This document shows, one piece after another, positions 38,242 through 49,341 of a DNA stretch of 64,000 nucleotides. Below the pieces are notes generated by a model. It was not told the origin of the DNA. It did not search any database and saw only the letters and a program-made list of their open reading frames with translations. The DNA lies in assembly GCA_028683435.1 (NCBI GenBank), contig JAQUIG010000006.1, positions 48,183 to 112,182 of the forward strand. Direction: 5' to 3'. Each line of letters starts with the position of its first letter. Position 1 is the stretch's first letter. The DNA comes from Desulfuromonadaceae bacterium. Its GTDB lineage: Bacteria > Desulfobacterota > Desulfuromonadia > Geobacterales > Pseudopelobacteraceae. A program made the translations under genes and the position numbers.

Positions 38242-38466
38242 TCAACGGATTGGCGAAGTTCTGGTAAGATTTTCCAGAACATGCCCGGCACGCTCGCGCT
38301 CGGTGTTAAAATTATTTTGGAGATAATTGGGGAATAAAAAAAACTTAAGGACGGCAAAAATAATAAACAGCTTTATGACAATGATCTTCCATAGGGTTCG
38401 CCCGACGACCATGGATCGGAAGCCGTCTCGATAAAAAAGATACAGCTGTTTTGACAGTGACAACAT
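38242..38466 (-). CDS. DUF4492-type small membrane protein upstream of cydA
   Basis: LYLFYRDGFRSMVVGRTLWKIIVIKLFIIFAVLKFFLFPNYL; position immediately upstream of cydAB. Confidence 0.8.
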   Translation of the reverse strand: MLSLSKQLYLFYRDGFRSMVVGRTLWKIIVIKLFIIFAVLKFFLFPNYLQNNFNTERERAGHVLENLTRTSPIR

Positions 38467-38678
38467 GCACACCTTCTTTCACAAGACTAATTAGGTCCGA
38501 TTGCTCTGTTGTATATGGAGTCATTTACTCTGTCAAGCTATTTTTCCCAGGAACAGGTGTGAAATAGGTATATATGGCGTGAGATCGAAGCGATCACAGC
38601 CGTTTTTGCGAAGTTTTGAGCCGGTTATCCCGTCTATTTTCCGAATAATGCCAGCGATAATTGAATGAAAAATCAAAG

Positions 38679-40238
38679 TTATTCCCACTCAATCGTTGCC
38701 GGGGGCTTGCTGGAAATATCGTAAACGACCCGATTAATACCCTTCACCTCGTTTATAATACGGCCGCTGATGCGGGCAAGGTCTTCATACGGCATCGGGT
38801 ACCAGCCGGCGGTCATAAAATCCTTGGTCTCCACCGCCCGCAGCGCTACAACATACTCATAGGTGCGGCCATCGCCCATGACGCCGACGCTCTTGACCGG
38901 CAGGAACACCGCAAAGGCTTGACTGATCTTGTCATAATGCCCTGAGGCATAAAGCTCCTCAATATAAATGGCATCAGCCCGCCTTAAGATATCGCAGTAC
39001 TCCTTTTTCACTTCTCCCAGAATCCGCACACCAAGACCGGGGCCGGGAAACGGGTGACGCCAGACCATCTGGCGAGGCAGGCCGAGCTCTTCACCGATGG
39101 CCCGCACCTCATCCTTGAACAGCTCCCTGAGCGGCTCCAGCAGCTTTAATTTCATATACTCAGGCAGACCGCCGACATTATGATGGCTTTTTATATTATG
39201 AGCTTTGCCGGTCTTTGCGCCGGCGGATTCGATGACATCCGGATAGATGGTACCCTGGGCCAGCCAGTTTGCATCCGCTATAAGCTTAGACTGCTCTTCA
39301 AAAATGTCAACAAACAGACCGCCGATGATTTTGCGCTTCTTTTCAGGATCAGAAACACCGGCCAGCGCGGACAAAAAGCGCTCCTCGGCATCGACACGTA
39401 TCACCTTGACTCCCAGATTCCTGGCAAAGGTTGCCATAACCTGATCCCCCTCCCCCAGACGCAGCAGCCCGTTATCGACGAAGACGCAGGTCATCTGGTC
39501 GCCGATGGCACGGTGGATCAGCGCTGCGGCAACAGATGAGTCAACACCGCCTGAGAGTCCGAGAATGACAGTATCACTACCTACCTGGCTACGAATCCGT
39601 TCAATGGAATCTTCGATAATTTGACCGGGAGTCCATTGTCCGCTGCAGCCGCAAACTTTCCGAACAAACATATCGATGAACTGTTCGCCGCGCGGCGTAT
39701 GGTTGACCTCGGGATGGAACTGCACGCCGTAGAGATTTCTGCCGACATTCTGAATGGCGCAGACCGGGGCGTTGGCTGTTGCAGCAACGATCTCAAAACC
39801 GTCCGGCACCTTGGCAACATGGTCACCGTGGCTCATCCAGACCGGACTGGATCCATCAACAAAGAATCCGTCAAAAAGCGGTCCCGGAACCCCGACAGAG
39901 AGCAGTTCGGCGTGGCCGAATTCGCGTTTGCCGGCAGGCACAACCTCACCGCCGAAATGGCGGCTCATCAGCTGCATGCCGTAGCAGATGCCAAGCACCG
40001 GGACACCGAGCTCGAACAGCTCCTCAGCGACGCCAGGAGCACCCGTGTCATACACCGAGCAGGGGCCACCCGAAAGAATGATCCCGCTTGGAGCAAAGGT
40101 GCGTATTGCCGCGAGATCCATATCGAAGGGGTGCAGCTCACAATAGACATGGGCTTCACGAACACGGCGCGCGATCAGCTGGGTGTATTGGGAACCGAAA
40201 TCGAGGATCAGAATTTTCTGGCTGTGAATATCAGACAT
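38679..40238 (-). CDS. guaA: GMP synthase (glutamine-hydrolysing)
   Basis: [73 protein letters not shown] terminus. Confidence 0.98.
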   Translation of the reverse strand: MSDIHSQKILILDFGSQYTQLIARRVREAHVYCELHPFDMDLAAIRTFAPSGIILSGGPCSVYDTGAPGVAEELFELGVPVLGICYGMQLMSRHFGGEVVPAGKREFGHAELLSVGVPGPLFDGFFVDGSSPVWMSHGDHVAKVPDGFEIVAATANAPVCAIQNVGRNLYGVQFHPEVNHTPRGEQFIDMFVRKVCGCSGQWTPGQIIEDSIERIRSQVGSDTVILGLSGGVDSSVAAALIHRAIGDQMTCVFVDNGLLRLGEGDQVMATFARNLGVKVIRVDAEERFLSALAGVSDPEKKRKIIGGLFVDIFEEQSKLIADANWLAQGTIYPDVIESAGAKTGKAHNIKSHHNVGGLPEYMKLKLLEPLRELFKDEVRAIGEELGLPRQMVWRHPFPGPGLGVRILGEVKKEYCDILRRADAIYIEELYASGHYDKISQAFAVFLPVKSVGVMGDGRTYEYVVALRAVETKDFMTAGWYPMPYEDLARISGRIINEVKGINRVVYDISSKPPATIEWE

Positions 40239-40398
40239 AAGAATACCTTTAGATTGAATTATTTATGCAACTCGTTGAATGTCAATATGAATCGGACTGG
40301 GAATGTGTTTACGGCATGAGGAAAGTGCGATTCTCTGTATGTCGTTTCGATATACCGTTGCGACCTGGATGTCAACCATTGAAACCGAGCAACGACGA

Positions 40399-40431
40399 GA
40401 AATGCCCCGCTTGTACGACCCGGGGCATTTC
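40399..40431 (-). terminator. Intrinsic terminator/hairpin downstream of guaB
   Basis: GAAATGCCCCG ... CGGGGCATTTC perfect 11-bp arms. Confidence 0.65.
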
Positions 40432-40443
40432 CGTTCAGGAGTG

Positions 40444-41913
40444 TCAGCTGCCTACGCGATAATTTGGCGCTTCTTTTGTGATGGTAACGTCGTGAACGTG
40501 AGATTCCTTGAGTCCGGCACCGGTGATGCGGATAAAGCGCCCCTTATCCTGCAACTCCTTGATAGTCCCGCAACCGGTGTACCCCATTCCGGAGCGCAAA
40601 CCACCGAGCAATTGGTGAATGTTGGCCGAGAGCGGCCCGCGCAGCGGCACCATCCCTTCGATCCCCTCCGGAACCAGCTTGACGTCCTCACCGACATCGG
40701 ACTGAAAATAACGATCCTTGCTGCCGTCCTTCATCGCTCCGATGGAACCCATACCGCGATAACTTTTATAGGTCCGCCCCTGATACAGCACCGTATCGCC
40801 GGGAGATTCCTCGGTTCCGGCAAACAGCGAGCCGATCATGATGCAGTCGGCGCCGGCCGTTACGGCCTTGGGAAGATCACCGGAATATTTGATACCACCA
40901 TCGGCAATAACCGGAATGCCGTACTTATGAGCCATACGGGAGCACTCATGGATAGCGGTAATCTGAGGGACTCCGACACCAGCCACGATGCGGGTCGTAC
41001 AGATCGAGCCGGGGCCGATTCCGACCTTGATACCATCGACACCGGCTTTGATCAAAGCCTCAGCCGCCTCGGCAGTGGCGATGTTGCCGGCGATTATTTC
41101 ACATCCAGGAAATGTTGACTTCGCCCGCTGCACCGCATCTATTACCCCCTGGGAATGACCGTGCGCAGTGTCGATCACGATTACGTCCACTCCGGCCCTG
41201 ATCAGCGCCTCCATGCGTGCTTCCATTTCATCAGTTGGCCCGACCGCCGCACCGACCCGCAGACGTCCCAGACTGTCCTTGCAGGCAAAGGGGTATTTTT
41301 TAACCTTTTCGATATCCTTGATAGTGATCAGCCCCTTCAAAAAACGGGCGTCATCGACCACCAGCAGCTTTTCCACCCGAGTGTGCTTGAGAATCTCTTT
41401 AGCTTGCTCCAGTGTTGTGCCGACGGCAACAGTCACCAGATTACGTTTGGTCATGCGGGCCGAGATCGGCAGATCGAAATCGGTTTCAAAGCGAAGATCC
41501 CGGTTGGTCAAAATACCCACCAGTTTGCCGTTGGCCTTGGTAACCGGCACACCGGAGATGCGATAGCGCTGCATGATATCGAGCGCTTCGCTTATTTTCT
41601 GCGTCGGACGCATGGTAATCGGGTCAACGATCATACCGGACTCGCTTTTTTTCACCTTGTCTACTTCATACGCGTGAGCCTCAATCGAGAGGTTCTTGTG
41701 AATGATGCCAAGACCACCTTCACGAGCCATGCAAATAGCGCTGCGAGCTTCAGTAACGGTATCCATGGCCGCACTCACCAGCGGGATATTCAGATGTATG
41801 TTTCGGGAGATTCGGGTTGTCAGGTCGGCATCGCGGGGGAGAATCAGTGAATGGGCAGGAACAAGCAGTACGTCATCGAAGGTCAGCCCTTCGGTTAGTT
41901 TGTCTAATTGCAT
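40444..41913 (-). CDS. guaB: IMP dehydrogenase
   Basis: [22 protein letters not shown] start at 41913 with AAGGAG RBS; CBS domains; [31 protein letters not shown]. Confidence 0.97.
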   Translation of the reverse strand: MQLDKLTEGLTFDDVLLVPAHSLILPRDADLTTRISRNIHLNIPLVSAAMDTVTEARSAICMAREGGLGIIHKNLSIEAHAYEVDKVKKSESGMIVDPITMRPTQKISEALDIMQRYRISGVPVTKANGKLVGILTNRDLRFETDFDLPISARMTKRNLVTVAVGTTLEQAKEILKHTRVEKLLVVDDARFLKGLITIKDIEKVKKYPFACKDSLGRLRVGAAVGPTDEMEARMEALIRAGVDVIVIDTAHGHSQGVIDAVQRAKSTFPGCEIIAGNIATAEAAEALIKAGVDGIKVGIGPGSICTTRIVAGVGVPQITAIHECSRMAHKYGIPVIADGGIKYSGDLPKAVTAGADCIMIGSLFAGTEESPGDTVLYQGRTYKSYRGMGSIGAMKDGSKDRYFQSDVGEDVKLVPEGIEGMVPLRGPLSANIHQLLGGLRSGMGYTGCGTIKELQDKGRFIRITGAGLKESHVHDVTITKEAPNYRVGS

Positions 41914-42032
41914 GGACAACTCCTTGCTGATGTAAATTTTAAAGAAGTTAGTACGGCACACCGGCCAAGTCAAGGGAAATGGCATGGATGACGTGTATAC
42001 TTTTATCTATAATCAAATATGCACCAATTAAA

Positions 42033-43118
42033 TCATTGCGGTATAAATTCCTCCCTGGAGCTAATGCGGCCAAGCGTTGCGACAATCAATCTTGCGGCAT
42101 CTTCCAGATCGGCCAGCGAAAGGGTCTCGATCGGTGTGTGCATATAACGGAGCGGTATCTTTACCAGCGCCGTCGCAACTCCACCGCGCGAAATCTGCAT
42201 GACATTGGCATCGGTGCCGGTGGCACGGGGGGTGGCGGTGTGCTGGATCGCAATCTTTTCTTTCCCTGCTGTTGCCGACAGCAGCTCAAACAGGTGCGGG
42301 TTGATATTGGCACCTCGGGCAAGAATCGGCCCCTTGCCCAGTGCTACTTCACCGTTATGTTTTTTCTCCACATCCGGCTGATCAGTGGCGAAATCCACCT
42401 CAACACAGATGCCGACGTCGGGGCTGACCGTGTAGCAGCTTGTAGTCCCGCCCCGCAGACCAATTTCCTCCTGAACCGAAGAAACGCCATACAGGTCGAC
42501 TGCCAGTTTTTTACCGGAAGCCGCCACCAGTCGCAGCACCTCGGCAACAACAAAGCAGCCGGCCTTATCATCAAAGCCGCGTGAAGCAACCCGGTCACCC
42601 TGCAGACGGGTAAAGGAACTCTCAAAAGTCACCGCATCCCCTACCCTGACCAGCTTCTGTGCCTCCTTCTTGCCCGCAGCACCGATATCAATATACTGTG
42701 CTTCAAGCTTGACGACCGTTTCACGATCCTTGGCATCCATCAGATGGATCGGCTTTTTGCCGATCACCCCTGACAGAGCTCCGTTTTCTGTATGAACCGC
42801 AACCCGCTTGCCCGGTGTCAGATGGGCATCCACCCCGCCGACAGCGGCGAAATAGAGAAAACCGTGATCGTCAATATACTTGATCTGGAGTCCTATCTCG
42901 TCGGTATGACCGACAATCATCACCCGCGGAAGAGCCTTCCCCTTGCCGCTGCCCTTACCACTGATATAGCCGAAAACATTGCCCATGACATCGGTTGTCA
43001 GCTCGTCGCAAAACGGGGCGACATAACTTCTGAAAACACGCTGGGCGGGCTGTTCATACCCGGAGGGACTGGGGGCATCAAGCAGTTGTTCAAGAAATTT
43101 GAGTGATTCTTTGCGCAT
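42033..43118 (-). CDS. M42 family metallopeptidase (glutamyl aminopeptidase/endoglucanase-like)
   Basis: LLDAPSPSGYEQPAQRVF; IVGHTDEIGLQIKYI; RGFDDKAGCFVVAEVL; VSSVQEEIGLRGGTTS. Confidence 0.93.
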   Translation of the reverse strand: MRKESLKFLEQLLDAPSPSGYEQPAQRVFRSYVAPFCDELTTDVMGNVFGYISGKGSGKGKALPRVMIVGHTDEIGLQIKYIDDHGFLYFAAVGGVDAHLTPGKRVAVHTENGALSGVIGKKPIHLMDAKDRETVVKLEAQYIDIGAAGKKEAQKLVRVGDAVTFESSFTRLQGDRVASRGFDDKAGCFVVAEVLRLVAASGKKLAVDLYGVSSVQEEIGLRGGTTSCYTVSPDVGICVEVDFATDQPDVEKKHNGEVALGKGPILARGANINPHLFELLSATAGKEKIAIQHTATPRATGTDANVMQISRGGVATALVKIPLRYMHTPIETLSLADLEDAARLIVATLGRISSREEFIPQ

Positions 43119-43121
43119 CGG

Positions 43122-44171
43122 TTACACCTCGTGAATGGAATAGTGAATATCATTAATAATTGAATAGATAATACTTGAACCTTCCGTTTCTACTTTAAGT
43201 TCTTCCCGAGTGAGAGCAGCGTCCGGAGCAACCCGCATCCGTACCCCTCGCTCGGCCTGGCTCTGCAGACCGCCCCGCTTCACCCCCACCACATCAGAGA
43301 GCCGCGCGGGGTGACAATACACCGTCACATGCTGACCGGGCGTTACAAAACGGCTGATGAGATCCGCATAAAGCTGCGAACGGACCAGCTGCCCCAAGGC
43401 TGGATGCCAGCAACCAGCCAGCACACTTTCGGCATTAAGACCCTCATCGGCCTGCAGCCCGATGCGGATAACCGGTATGCCCGCCTGCATGGCACGCTGC
43501 AGCAGCAGCTTGCAGAGAGATACGCCACGATCGAGAGATAAAGGGGTGAAGTCGCCAGCTGTATAACGCCGCGCCAACTCGGTTTCCTGCAGCACTACCG
43601 TCGGATAGATGCGGATAAAATCGGCACCGGCAGTAATGACCTGTTCCAGTGATGATAGTGAAGAGAGCGGCGTATCACCCGGCAGCCCCGGCATAAGCTG
43701 GGCTCCGGCGCGGAGCCCCAGGCTTTTGACACAGCTGATGGCAGCGTGTGACTCTGCCGCAGAATGGCCGCGCCCGGATGCCGTCAGGACTGTATCGTCC
43801 ATAGACTGCACTCCCAGTTCGATCGTACGCACGCCCTTTCCTGACAGCCACTCCACACGACCGACATCTATACAGTCGGGACGGGTCGAAATCCGCACAG
43901 AGTCAATCGTGCCGCTCTCCAGAAGCGGCTGCAGTGGAGCCAGCAGCGCGGCCTGGATTTTTTCAGGAAGAGCGGTAAAGGTGCCGCCGAAAAAAGCGAT
44001 CTCCAGAGGGTGCTTCCCCGCTGTCGACCGCCAGAGATCAATCTTGGCAGTTATCTGCCCGGCGGTTGGAAGAGTGCCGTTCGCACCGGAAATCGCGCGT
44101 TGATCGCAAAAAATGCAGGTGTGCGGACACCCCTGATGACTGATGAAGAAGGGAACGGTAACCCGTTTCAC
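43122..44171 (-). CDS. Elp3-like radical SAM protein without GNAT domain
   Basis: PFFISHQGCPHTCIFCDQRAISG (CxxxCxxC), EIAFFGGTFTALP, ISTRPDCID, ELGVQSMDD; adjacent to rnc. Confidence 0.85.
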   Translation of the reverse strand: MKRVTVPFFISHQGCPHTCIFCDQRAISGANGTLPTAGQITAKIDLWRSTAGKHPLEIAFFGGTFTALPEKIQAALLAPLQPLLESGTIDSVRISTRPDCIDVGRVEWLSGKGVRTIELGVQSMDDTVLTASGRGHSAAESHAAISCVKSLGLRAGAQLMPGLPGDTPLSSLSSLEQVITAGADFIRIYPTVVLQETELARRYTAGDFTPLSLDRGVSLCKLLLQRAMQAGIPVIRIGLQADEGLNAESVLAGCWHPALGQLVRSQLYADLISRFVTPGQHVTVYCHPARLSDVVGVKRGGLQSQAERGVRMRVAPDAALTREELKVETEGSSIIYSIINDIHYSIHEV

Positions 44172-44890
44172 ACTGTCTGCCCGGCATTCTGCTTAAGCGT
44201 ATCGAGTGCCCCGGATGCGGCAGTCTGCTGGGCAATTTTCTTCGATTTTCCCTGGCCAATGCCGGCACTCTTGTCGCCGACCATAATCTGAAAAACAAAA
44301 GTACGGTCGTGAGGCGGACCGGACTCCTCCACCAGTAGATATTCCGGAGCAGGATAGCCGCGTGCTGATAGATATTCCTGCAGTTCACTCTTTGCATCGC
44401 GTCCCAGAACAAGTGACTCCGGAGCTGCCGCCAGCTCTTCAAACATCAGCTCAACCAGAGCGCGAGCTGCCTGAAGGCCGCCATCCTGATACAGAGCTGC
44501 TATCAGAGCCTCCATGACATCGGCAAGAATCGAATCCTTTTCGCGACCGGCGCTCTGTTCCTCACCACGCCCGAGCAGGATAAAGCTGCCGATTCCCAAT
44601 ATCCGCGCCCGATCGGCCAATAAATCCTGACCAGCCAGCCGGGAGCGCAATTGCGACAGTGCACCTTCATTCCAATCCGGATAGCGGATATACAGCATTT
44701 CAGCCAACAGCAGCCCCAATACAGCATCTCCCAGAAATTCAAGGCGCTGGTAGTCACCCCCATCGTTTCCACCGACTTCATGCAGATAAGATGGGTGTGT
44801 CAGCGCTTGAAGGAGAAGGCTCTGATCACGAAACGGGTATTGGAGCTGTTGCTCTAGTTGTTGAACATTGATAGTCATAGAACACCTCAA
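44168..44890 (-). CDS. rnc: Ribonuclease III
   Basis: QRLEFLGDAVLGLLLAEMLY signature; DAKSELQEYLSARGYPAPEYLLVEESGPPHDRTFVFQIMVGD dsRBD. Confidence 0.96.
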   Translation of the reverse strand: MRCSMTINVQQLEQQLQYPFRDQSLLLQALTHPSYLHEVGGNDGGDYQRLEFLGDAVLGLLLAEMLYIRYPDWNEGALSQLRSRLAGQDLLADRARILGIGSFILLGRGEEQSAGREKDSILADVMEALIAALYQDGGLQAARALVELMFEELAAAPESLVLGRDAKSELQEYLSARGYPAPEYLLVEESGPPHDRTFVFQIMVGDKSAGIGQGKSKKIAQQTAASGALDTLKQNAGQTV

Positions 44891-45042
44891 AACTGTATGA
44901 CTATAGCCACCAGATCAGTTTTTGGCAACCGAAAGTCATTGAAAGTAGGAGAAGTGTGGGAATTTAGGTTGATAATTCAGGGGCGCTTGCCTATAATCCT
45001 GCATTTAAATTAGCCGTAGAATCGACTCTGCAGATCAAGGCG

Positions 45043-45705
45043 ATGCACGTGGGTTATTTCATTACATTTGAAGGGATTGAAGGGTGCGGTAAAACCACCC
45101 AGATCAAGCTGCTGTCAGAGTTCCTCTCGGCTCACGGTATAGACACTGTTCTGACCCGCGAACCGGGTGGCTGCCCGATTGCTGATAAAATCCGCTCAAT
45201 CCTGCTTGATGCCGAAAACCGCGCTCTTTCTCCTCTCGCCGAACTGATGCTGTATGCCGCAGCCAGAGCCCAGCATGTCAGCGAGGTTATCGCTCCGGCC
45301 TTGAATATGGGAAAGGTAGTGCTCTGCGACCGCTTCAGCGATGCAACGGTGGCGTATCAGAGCTTCGGGCGCGGCATCGACCGGGGCGTTATCGACACGC
45401 TTAATCTTCAGGCGTGCCTGGGGATTTCACCCGACCTGACGGTTCTTGTCGATTGTGACCCACGCGTTGGCCTGGATAGGGCTCGCCGCAGAATAGAGGC
45501 AACCAGCGGCCCCCGTGAGGAGCGCTTTGAGTTGGAAGAGTTGGCCTTTCATCAACGAGTCCGCGCCGGATACCAACAGCTGGCGGCTGACGAACCGGAT
45601 CGTTTTTTGATTATCAACGGTGCTGATACAATTGAAGAGATATTTTCCACTATTTCGACACAACTGCTGGCACGGATCCCGGAGGCAGCGAGTGCCTTTT
45701 GCTGA
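45043..45705 (+). CDS. tmk: Thymidylate kinase
   Basis: YFITFEGIEGCGKTTQIKLLSEFL; LTREPGG; LCDRFSDATVAYQSFGRG. Confidence 0.96.
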   Translation: MHVGYFITFEGIEGCGKTTQIKLLSEFLSAHGIDTVLTREPGGCPIADKIRSILLDAENRALSPLAELMLYAAARAQHVSEVIAPALNMGKVVLCDRFSDATVAYQSFGRGIDRGVIDTLNLQACLGISPDLTVLVDCDPRVGLDRARRRIEATSGPREERFELEELAFHQRVRAGYQQLAADEPDRFLIINGADTIEEIFSTISTQLLARIPEAASAFC

Positions 45706-46672
45706 TATCTCCGGACATGATCGAATCATTGAGGTTCTGCGCCGCTCACTGCGTGGAGGCAAAACTGCCCACTCCTACCTGTTTGAGGGTGTACCCGGAT
45801 GTGGACGGAAAAAAACCGCTCTGACACTGATTCAGGCTCTTTTCTGTACGGTTCTGCCGGATGATGCCTGCGGGGCCTGCCCTTCATGCCGTAAAATTGA
45901 CGGCGGCAACCATCCTGACATACATCTGATCGCACCATTGCCGGATAAACGCGACATCAGCATAGAGCAGTTACGGGAGATGCAGCACGATCTGTCGTTA
46001 CGCCCTTACGAAGCCCCCCGCAAGGCGTGCATAATCGATCCGGCTGAACGGATGAGTGTGAGCGCTGCCAACTCCCTGCTGAAAACATTGGAAGAGCCGC
46101 CCGGCAATGCCCTGATTATACTGCTGACCGAAAACGCCGGGCTGCTGCTGCCGACGGTCCGTTCCCGTTGTCAACTGATCAGATTTGCCCCGCTTTCTCC
46201 CGAACATATGCTGTCACTCCTCCAACTGGGCGGGATGGGGGCTGATACAGCCGCACTTGTTGCACCGATGTCCGGAGGGAGTCTGCAGAGAGCAGTGGAG
46301 CTGGACAACGAATCACTGGTCGCGCGCCGTGAAGCGGTATTGTCCAGGGTGTCCCAGCTGAATATTCACCAGATATCTACCGTTTTTGATGCCGCTGAGG
46401 AGTTGTCCGGCAACCGGGACACGACACTCGAACTGCTCGACATGCTGCTCTCCTTCTATCGTGATGCGGTTCATCTGGGAGCGGGGAGCGGGGAAATTGT
46501 CAACCGCTCGGTCAGACCAGCAATCGAATCCATCGCAACCAGGCGATCACTGCGTCGCAACCTTGAACTTCTGGAACGGATCTATGAAACCAAACGTGAC
46601 GTCCAGCGCAATGCAAATCCCAAGCTGGCTCTGGATCACCTCTTTATGAGCATGGCCGGCAGCAGCAGGTAA
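45692..46672 (+). CDS. holB: DNA polymerase III subunit delta'
   Basis: GTG start overlapping the tmk 3' end; GHDRIIEVLRRSLRGGKTAHSYLFEGVPGCGRKKTA; CGACPSCRKIDGGNHPDIHLI; EPPGNALIILLTENAGLLLPTVRSRCQ. Confidence 0.93.
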   Translation: MPFADISGHDRIIEVLRRSLRGGKTAHSYLFEGVPGCGRKKTALTLIQALFCTVLPDDACGACPSCRKIDGGNHPDIHLIAPLPDKRDISIEQLREMQHDLSLRPYEAPRKACIIDPAERMSVSAANSLLKTLEEPPGNALIILLTENAGLLLPTVRSRCQLIRFAPLSPEHMLSLLQLGGMGADTAALVAPMSGGSLQRAVELDNESLVARREAVLSRVSQLNIHQISTVFDAAEELSGNRDTTLELLDMLLSFYRDAVHLGAGSGEIVNRSVRPAIESIATRRSLRRNLELLERIYETKRDVQRNANPKLALDHLFMSMAGSSR

Positions 46673-46707
46673 CCCGGGAATAAACATACTACTTTCAGGA
46701 GGTCTTT

Positions 46708-47817
46708 TTGTCACATATCGTAACCATCCAATTTACCAAAGCCGGCAAGATGTTTGACTTTGACGCCGGATCGCTTGAACTTGCCAAGGGAGATCACGTT
46801 GTCGTTGAAACAGAGCGTGGCGTAGGGGTCGGCCAACTGGTCAAACCGCCGGTAGAAAAAGAGGCCGGCACGACCGGTTCTCTGGCGATTGTCAAGCGCA
46901 AGGCTACCGCCGAAGACATGGCGACAGTTGAGCGTATTTCCCAGAAAGAACAGGAGGCGTACCGCTTCTGCGTTAACCGGATTATCGAACGGTCCATGCC
47001 GATGAAACTGGTACGGGTCGAATACCAGTTCGATAGCAGCAAGGCGGTATTTTTCTTTACTGCCGATGGCCGAGTCGACTTCCGTGATCTGGTAAAAGAT
47101 CTTGCCCACTCTTTTCATACCCGTATCGAAATGCGCCAGATTGGGGTGCGCGATGAAGCCAAGATGACCGGAGGCATAGGGATCTGCGGCCGCGAACTCT
47201 GCTGCAGCTCGTTCCTGCGGGAATTCCAGCCGGTTTCAGTCAAGATGGCCAAAGAGCAGAATCTGGCCTTGAATCCCAACAAGATATCGGGACAATGCGG
47301 GCGGCTGCTCTGCTGCCTTGATTATGAATACGAGACCTATTGCTGCCTGCGCAAAAACTTCCCGAAATCAGGAAAACGGGTCCGCACCGTCAACGCGGTC
47401 GGAGTAGTTGATAAAGTCAATATCCTGACCGGAAACATCACACTCAAGCTTGACGACAACAAGATAATAGTCATCAAACGTGATGAAATTCTTGGTGATG
47501 GCGCTCCCGCTGCGGTTCCGGTTGCAGCTGCTCCCCCGGCAGCTCCCCGTGCCCCCCAGCGCACCCGCGAACGGCGCCCCGATCAGCGCCGCAAACAGGA
47601 AAAAACTTCTCTGGAATCATACACTCAAGCTGAAAACGCCGCTAAAGCAGCACCTGCGCCACCAGTCCGCCAGGAAAACACGGCTGAGACAACTCCCACT
47701 GATGCAGCTAAAACAGGGCAACCACGCAAAAAGCATCGTTCCCGCAAGCACAGCAATCGCAAACCGACCGGCACCACACCGGACAGCGGCACACCGACAC
47801 CATCATCAGGAGCCTGA
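46708..47817 (+). CDS. PSP1 domain protein (RicT/YaaT-like) with Ala/Pro/Lys-rich tail
   Basis: TGGIGICGRELCCSSFLREFQPVSVKMAKEQNLALNPNKISGQCGRLLCCLDYEYETY; likely TTG start with AGGAGG RBS. Confidence 0.92.
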   Translation: MSHIVTIQFTKAGKMFDFDAGSLELAKGDHVVVETERGVGVGQLVKPPVEKEAGTTGSLAIVKRKATAEDMATVERISQKEQEAYRFCVNRIIERSMPMKLVRVEYQFDSSKAVFFFTADGRVDFRDLVKDLAHSFHTRIEMRQIGVRDEAKMTGGIGICGRELCCSSFLREFQPVSVKMAKEQNLALNPNKISGQCGRLLCCLDYEYETYCCLRKNFPKSGKRVRTVNAVGVVDKVNILTGNITLKLDDNKIIVIKRDEILGDGAPAAVPVAAAPPAAPRAPQRTRERRPDQRRKQEKTSLESYTQAENAAKAAPAPPVRQENTAETTPTDAAKTGQPRKKHRSRKHSNRKPTGTTPDSGTPTPSSGA

Positions 47818-47818
47818 T

Positions 47819-49339
47819 ATGAAACCGACCTTTTATGTAACTACCCCGATTTATTATGTGAACGATGTACCGCATATCGGCCACGCCTATACCACGGTTG
47901 CCGGCGATGTCCTCGCACGGTACAAGCGTTTGATGGGCTACGATGTTTATTTTCTGACCGGCAGCGATGAACATGGTCAGAAGGTGGAAAAAGCCGCCAC
48001 TACCGCAGGAGAGACGCCGCTGGAACTGGCAGACCGTGTGGTCAAGCGCTTTCAGGCACTCTGGGAGCGGCTGGGGATATCCAATAACGACTTTATCCGT
48101 ACGACCCAGGAGCGCCACAAAAACGGTGTCAGCCAAATTTTTAAAGACATCCTCGACAAGGGTGACATCTACCTCGGCGAGTATGAAGATTGGTACTGCA
48201 CTCCCTGCGAAACCTTCTGGACCGAGACCCAGCTGAATGAGGGGCGCTGCCCCGACTGCAACCGGCCGGTAGAAAAGCTCAAGGAAGAATCGTACTTTTT
48301 CCGCATGAGCAAATACCAGGAGCAACTGGTGGCGCACATCGAAGCCAATCCCGACTTCATCCAGCCAAAGAGCAAGCGCAACGAGATCATCTCCTTTATC
48401 AAGGAAGGGCTGCGCGACCTGTCGGTGTCCCGCACCACCTTTACCTGGGGCATCCCGGTGCCGGGTAACGACCGCCATATCATCTACGTCTGGTTCGATG
48501 CCCTGACCAACTACATCACCGCCCTCGGCTACCCCGATGAGTCCGGCAATTACGGCCGCTACTGGCCGGTCGATGTCCACCTGCTCGGCAAGGATATCCT
48601 CCGTTTCCACGCCGTTTACTGGCCGACATTTTTGATGGCGGCCGGGCTGCCGCTTCCCAAGAAGGTCTTTGCCCACGGCTGGTGGACGGTCGAAGGGCAG
48701 AAGATGAGCAAGAGCCTGCAGAACGTGGTCGAACCGAACATGCTGATCGACAAATACGGCGTCGACGCGGTCAGATACTTCCTGCTGCGCGAAGTACCAT
48801 TCGGCCTGGATGGCGATTTTTCCCATACCGCCCTCGTTCAGCGGATCAATTCCGACCTGGCCAACGACATCGGCAACCTCCTCAGCCGCTCGACCGCCAT
48901 GGCGGTAAAATACTTTGGCGGCATCCTTCCCGTCGCGACTCAGCTGACGGAAACAGATCAGGCTCTGAAGCTGAAAACAGAGGAGATGGTAACGATCGTC
49001 GACAAGTTCATCGATGAGCTGGCCTTCAGCAAGGCGCTGCAGGCGATTTGGGAGGTCATCTCCGCCGGCAACAAATACATCGACGAAACTGCCCCATGGA
49101 CACTGGCCAAGGATCCGGCCAACAGCGGGCGTCTCGCCACGGTCATGTACTGCCTGCTCGAATCACAACGGGTCACACAATGCATCCTGTCGGCTTTCCT
49201 GCCGGCAACATCGGAAAAGGCACTGGCATCTCTGGGGTGGAATGAAGCGGTGTCTAAAGATGGGCTCGTCTGGGGCGGTTTGAAAGAGGGAACGATTATA
49301 ACCAAAGCTGAAGCGCTCTTTCCGAGGATAGAAGAGTAA
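47819..49339 (+). CDS. metG: Methionyl-tRNA synthetase (no C-terminal tRNA-binding domain)
   Basis: MKPTFYVTTPIYYVNDVPHIGHAYTTVAGDVLARYKR; WCTPCETFW..CPDCNRP; KMSKSLQN; the track start (47480) is too far upstream, inside the RicT-like gene. Confidence 0.97.
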   Translation: MKPTFYVTTPIYYVNDVPHIGHAYTTVAGDVLARYKRLMGYDVYFLTGSDEHGQKVEKAATTAGETPLELADRVVKRFQALWERLGISNNDFIRTTQERHKNGVSQIFKDILDKGDIYLGEYEDWYCTPCETFWTETQLNEGRCPDCNRPVEKLKEESYFFRMSKYQEQLVAHIEANPDFIQPKSKRNEIISFIKEGLRDLSVSRTTFTWGIPVPGNDRHIIYVWFDALTNYITALGYPDESGNYGRYWPVDVHLLGKDILRFHAVYWPTFLMAAGLPLPKKVFAHGWWTVEGQKMSKSLQNVVEPNMLIDKYGVDAVRYFLLREVPFGLDGDFSHTALVQRINSDLANDIGNLLSRSTAMAVKYFGGILPVATQLTETDQALKLKTEEMVTIVDKFIDELAFSKALQAIWEVISAGNKYIDETAPWTLAKDPANSGRLATVMYCLLESQRVTQCILSAFLPATSEKALASLGWNEAVSKDGLVWGGLKEGTIITKAEALFPRIEE

Positions 49340-49341
49340 AC

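Noticed and set aside
41155-41850. 231-aa plus-strand ORF antisense to guaB
   Set aside because: Shadow ORF of IMP dehydrogenase.
47708-48826. 372-aa minus-strand ORF antisense to metG
   Set aside because: Mirror ORF of a conserved methionyl-tRNA synthetase in GC-rich codons; no RBS or domain recognised.
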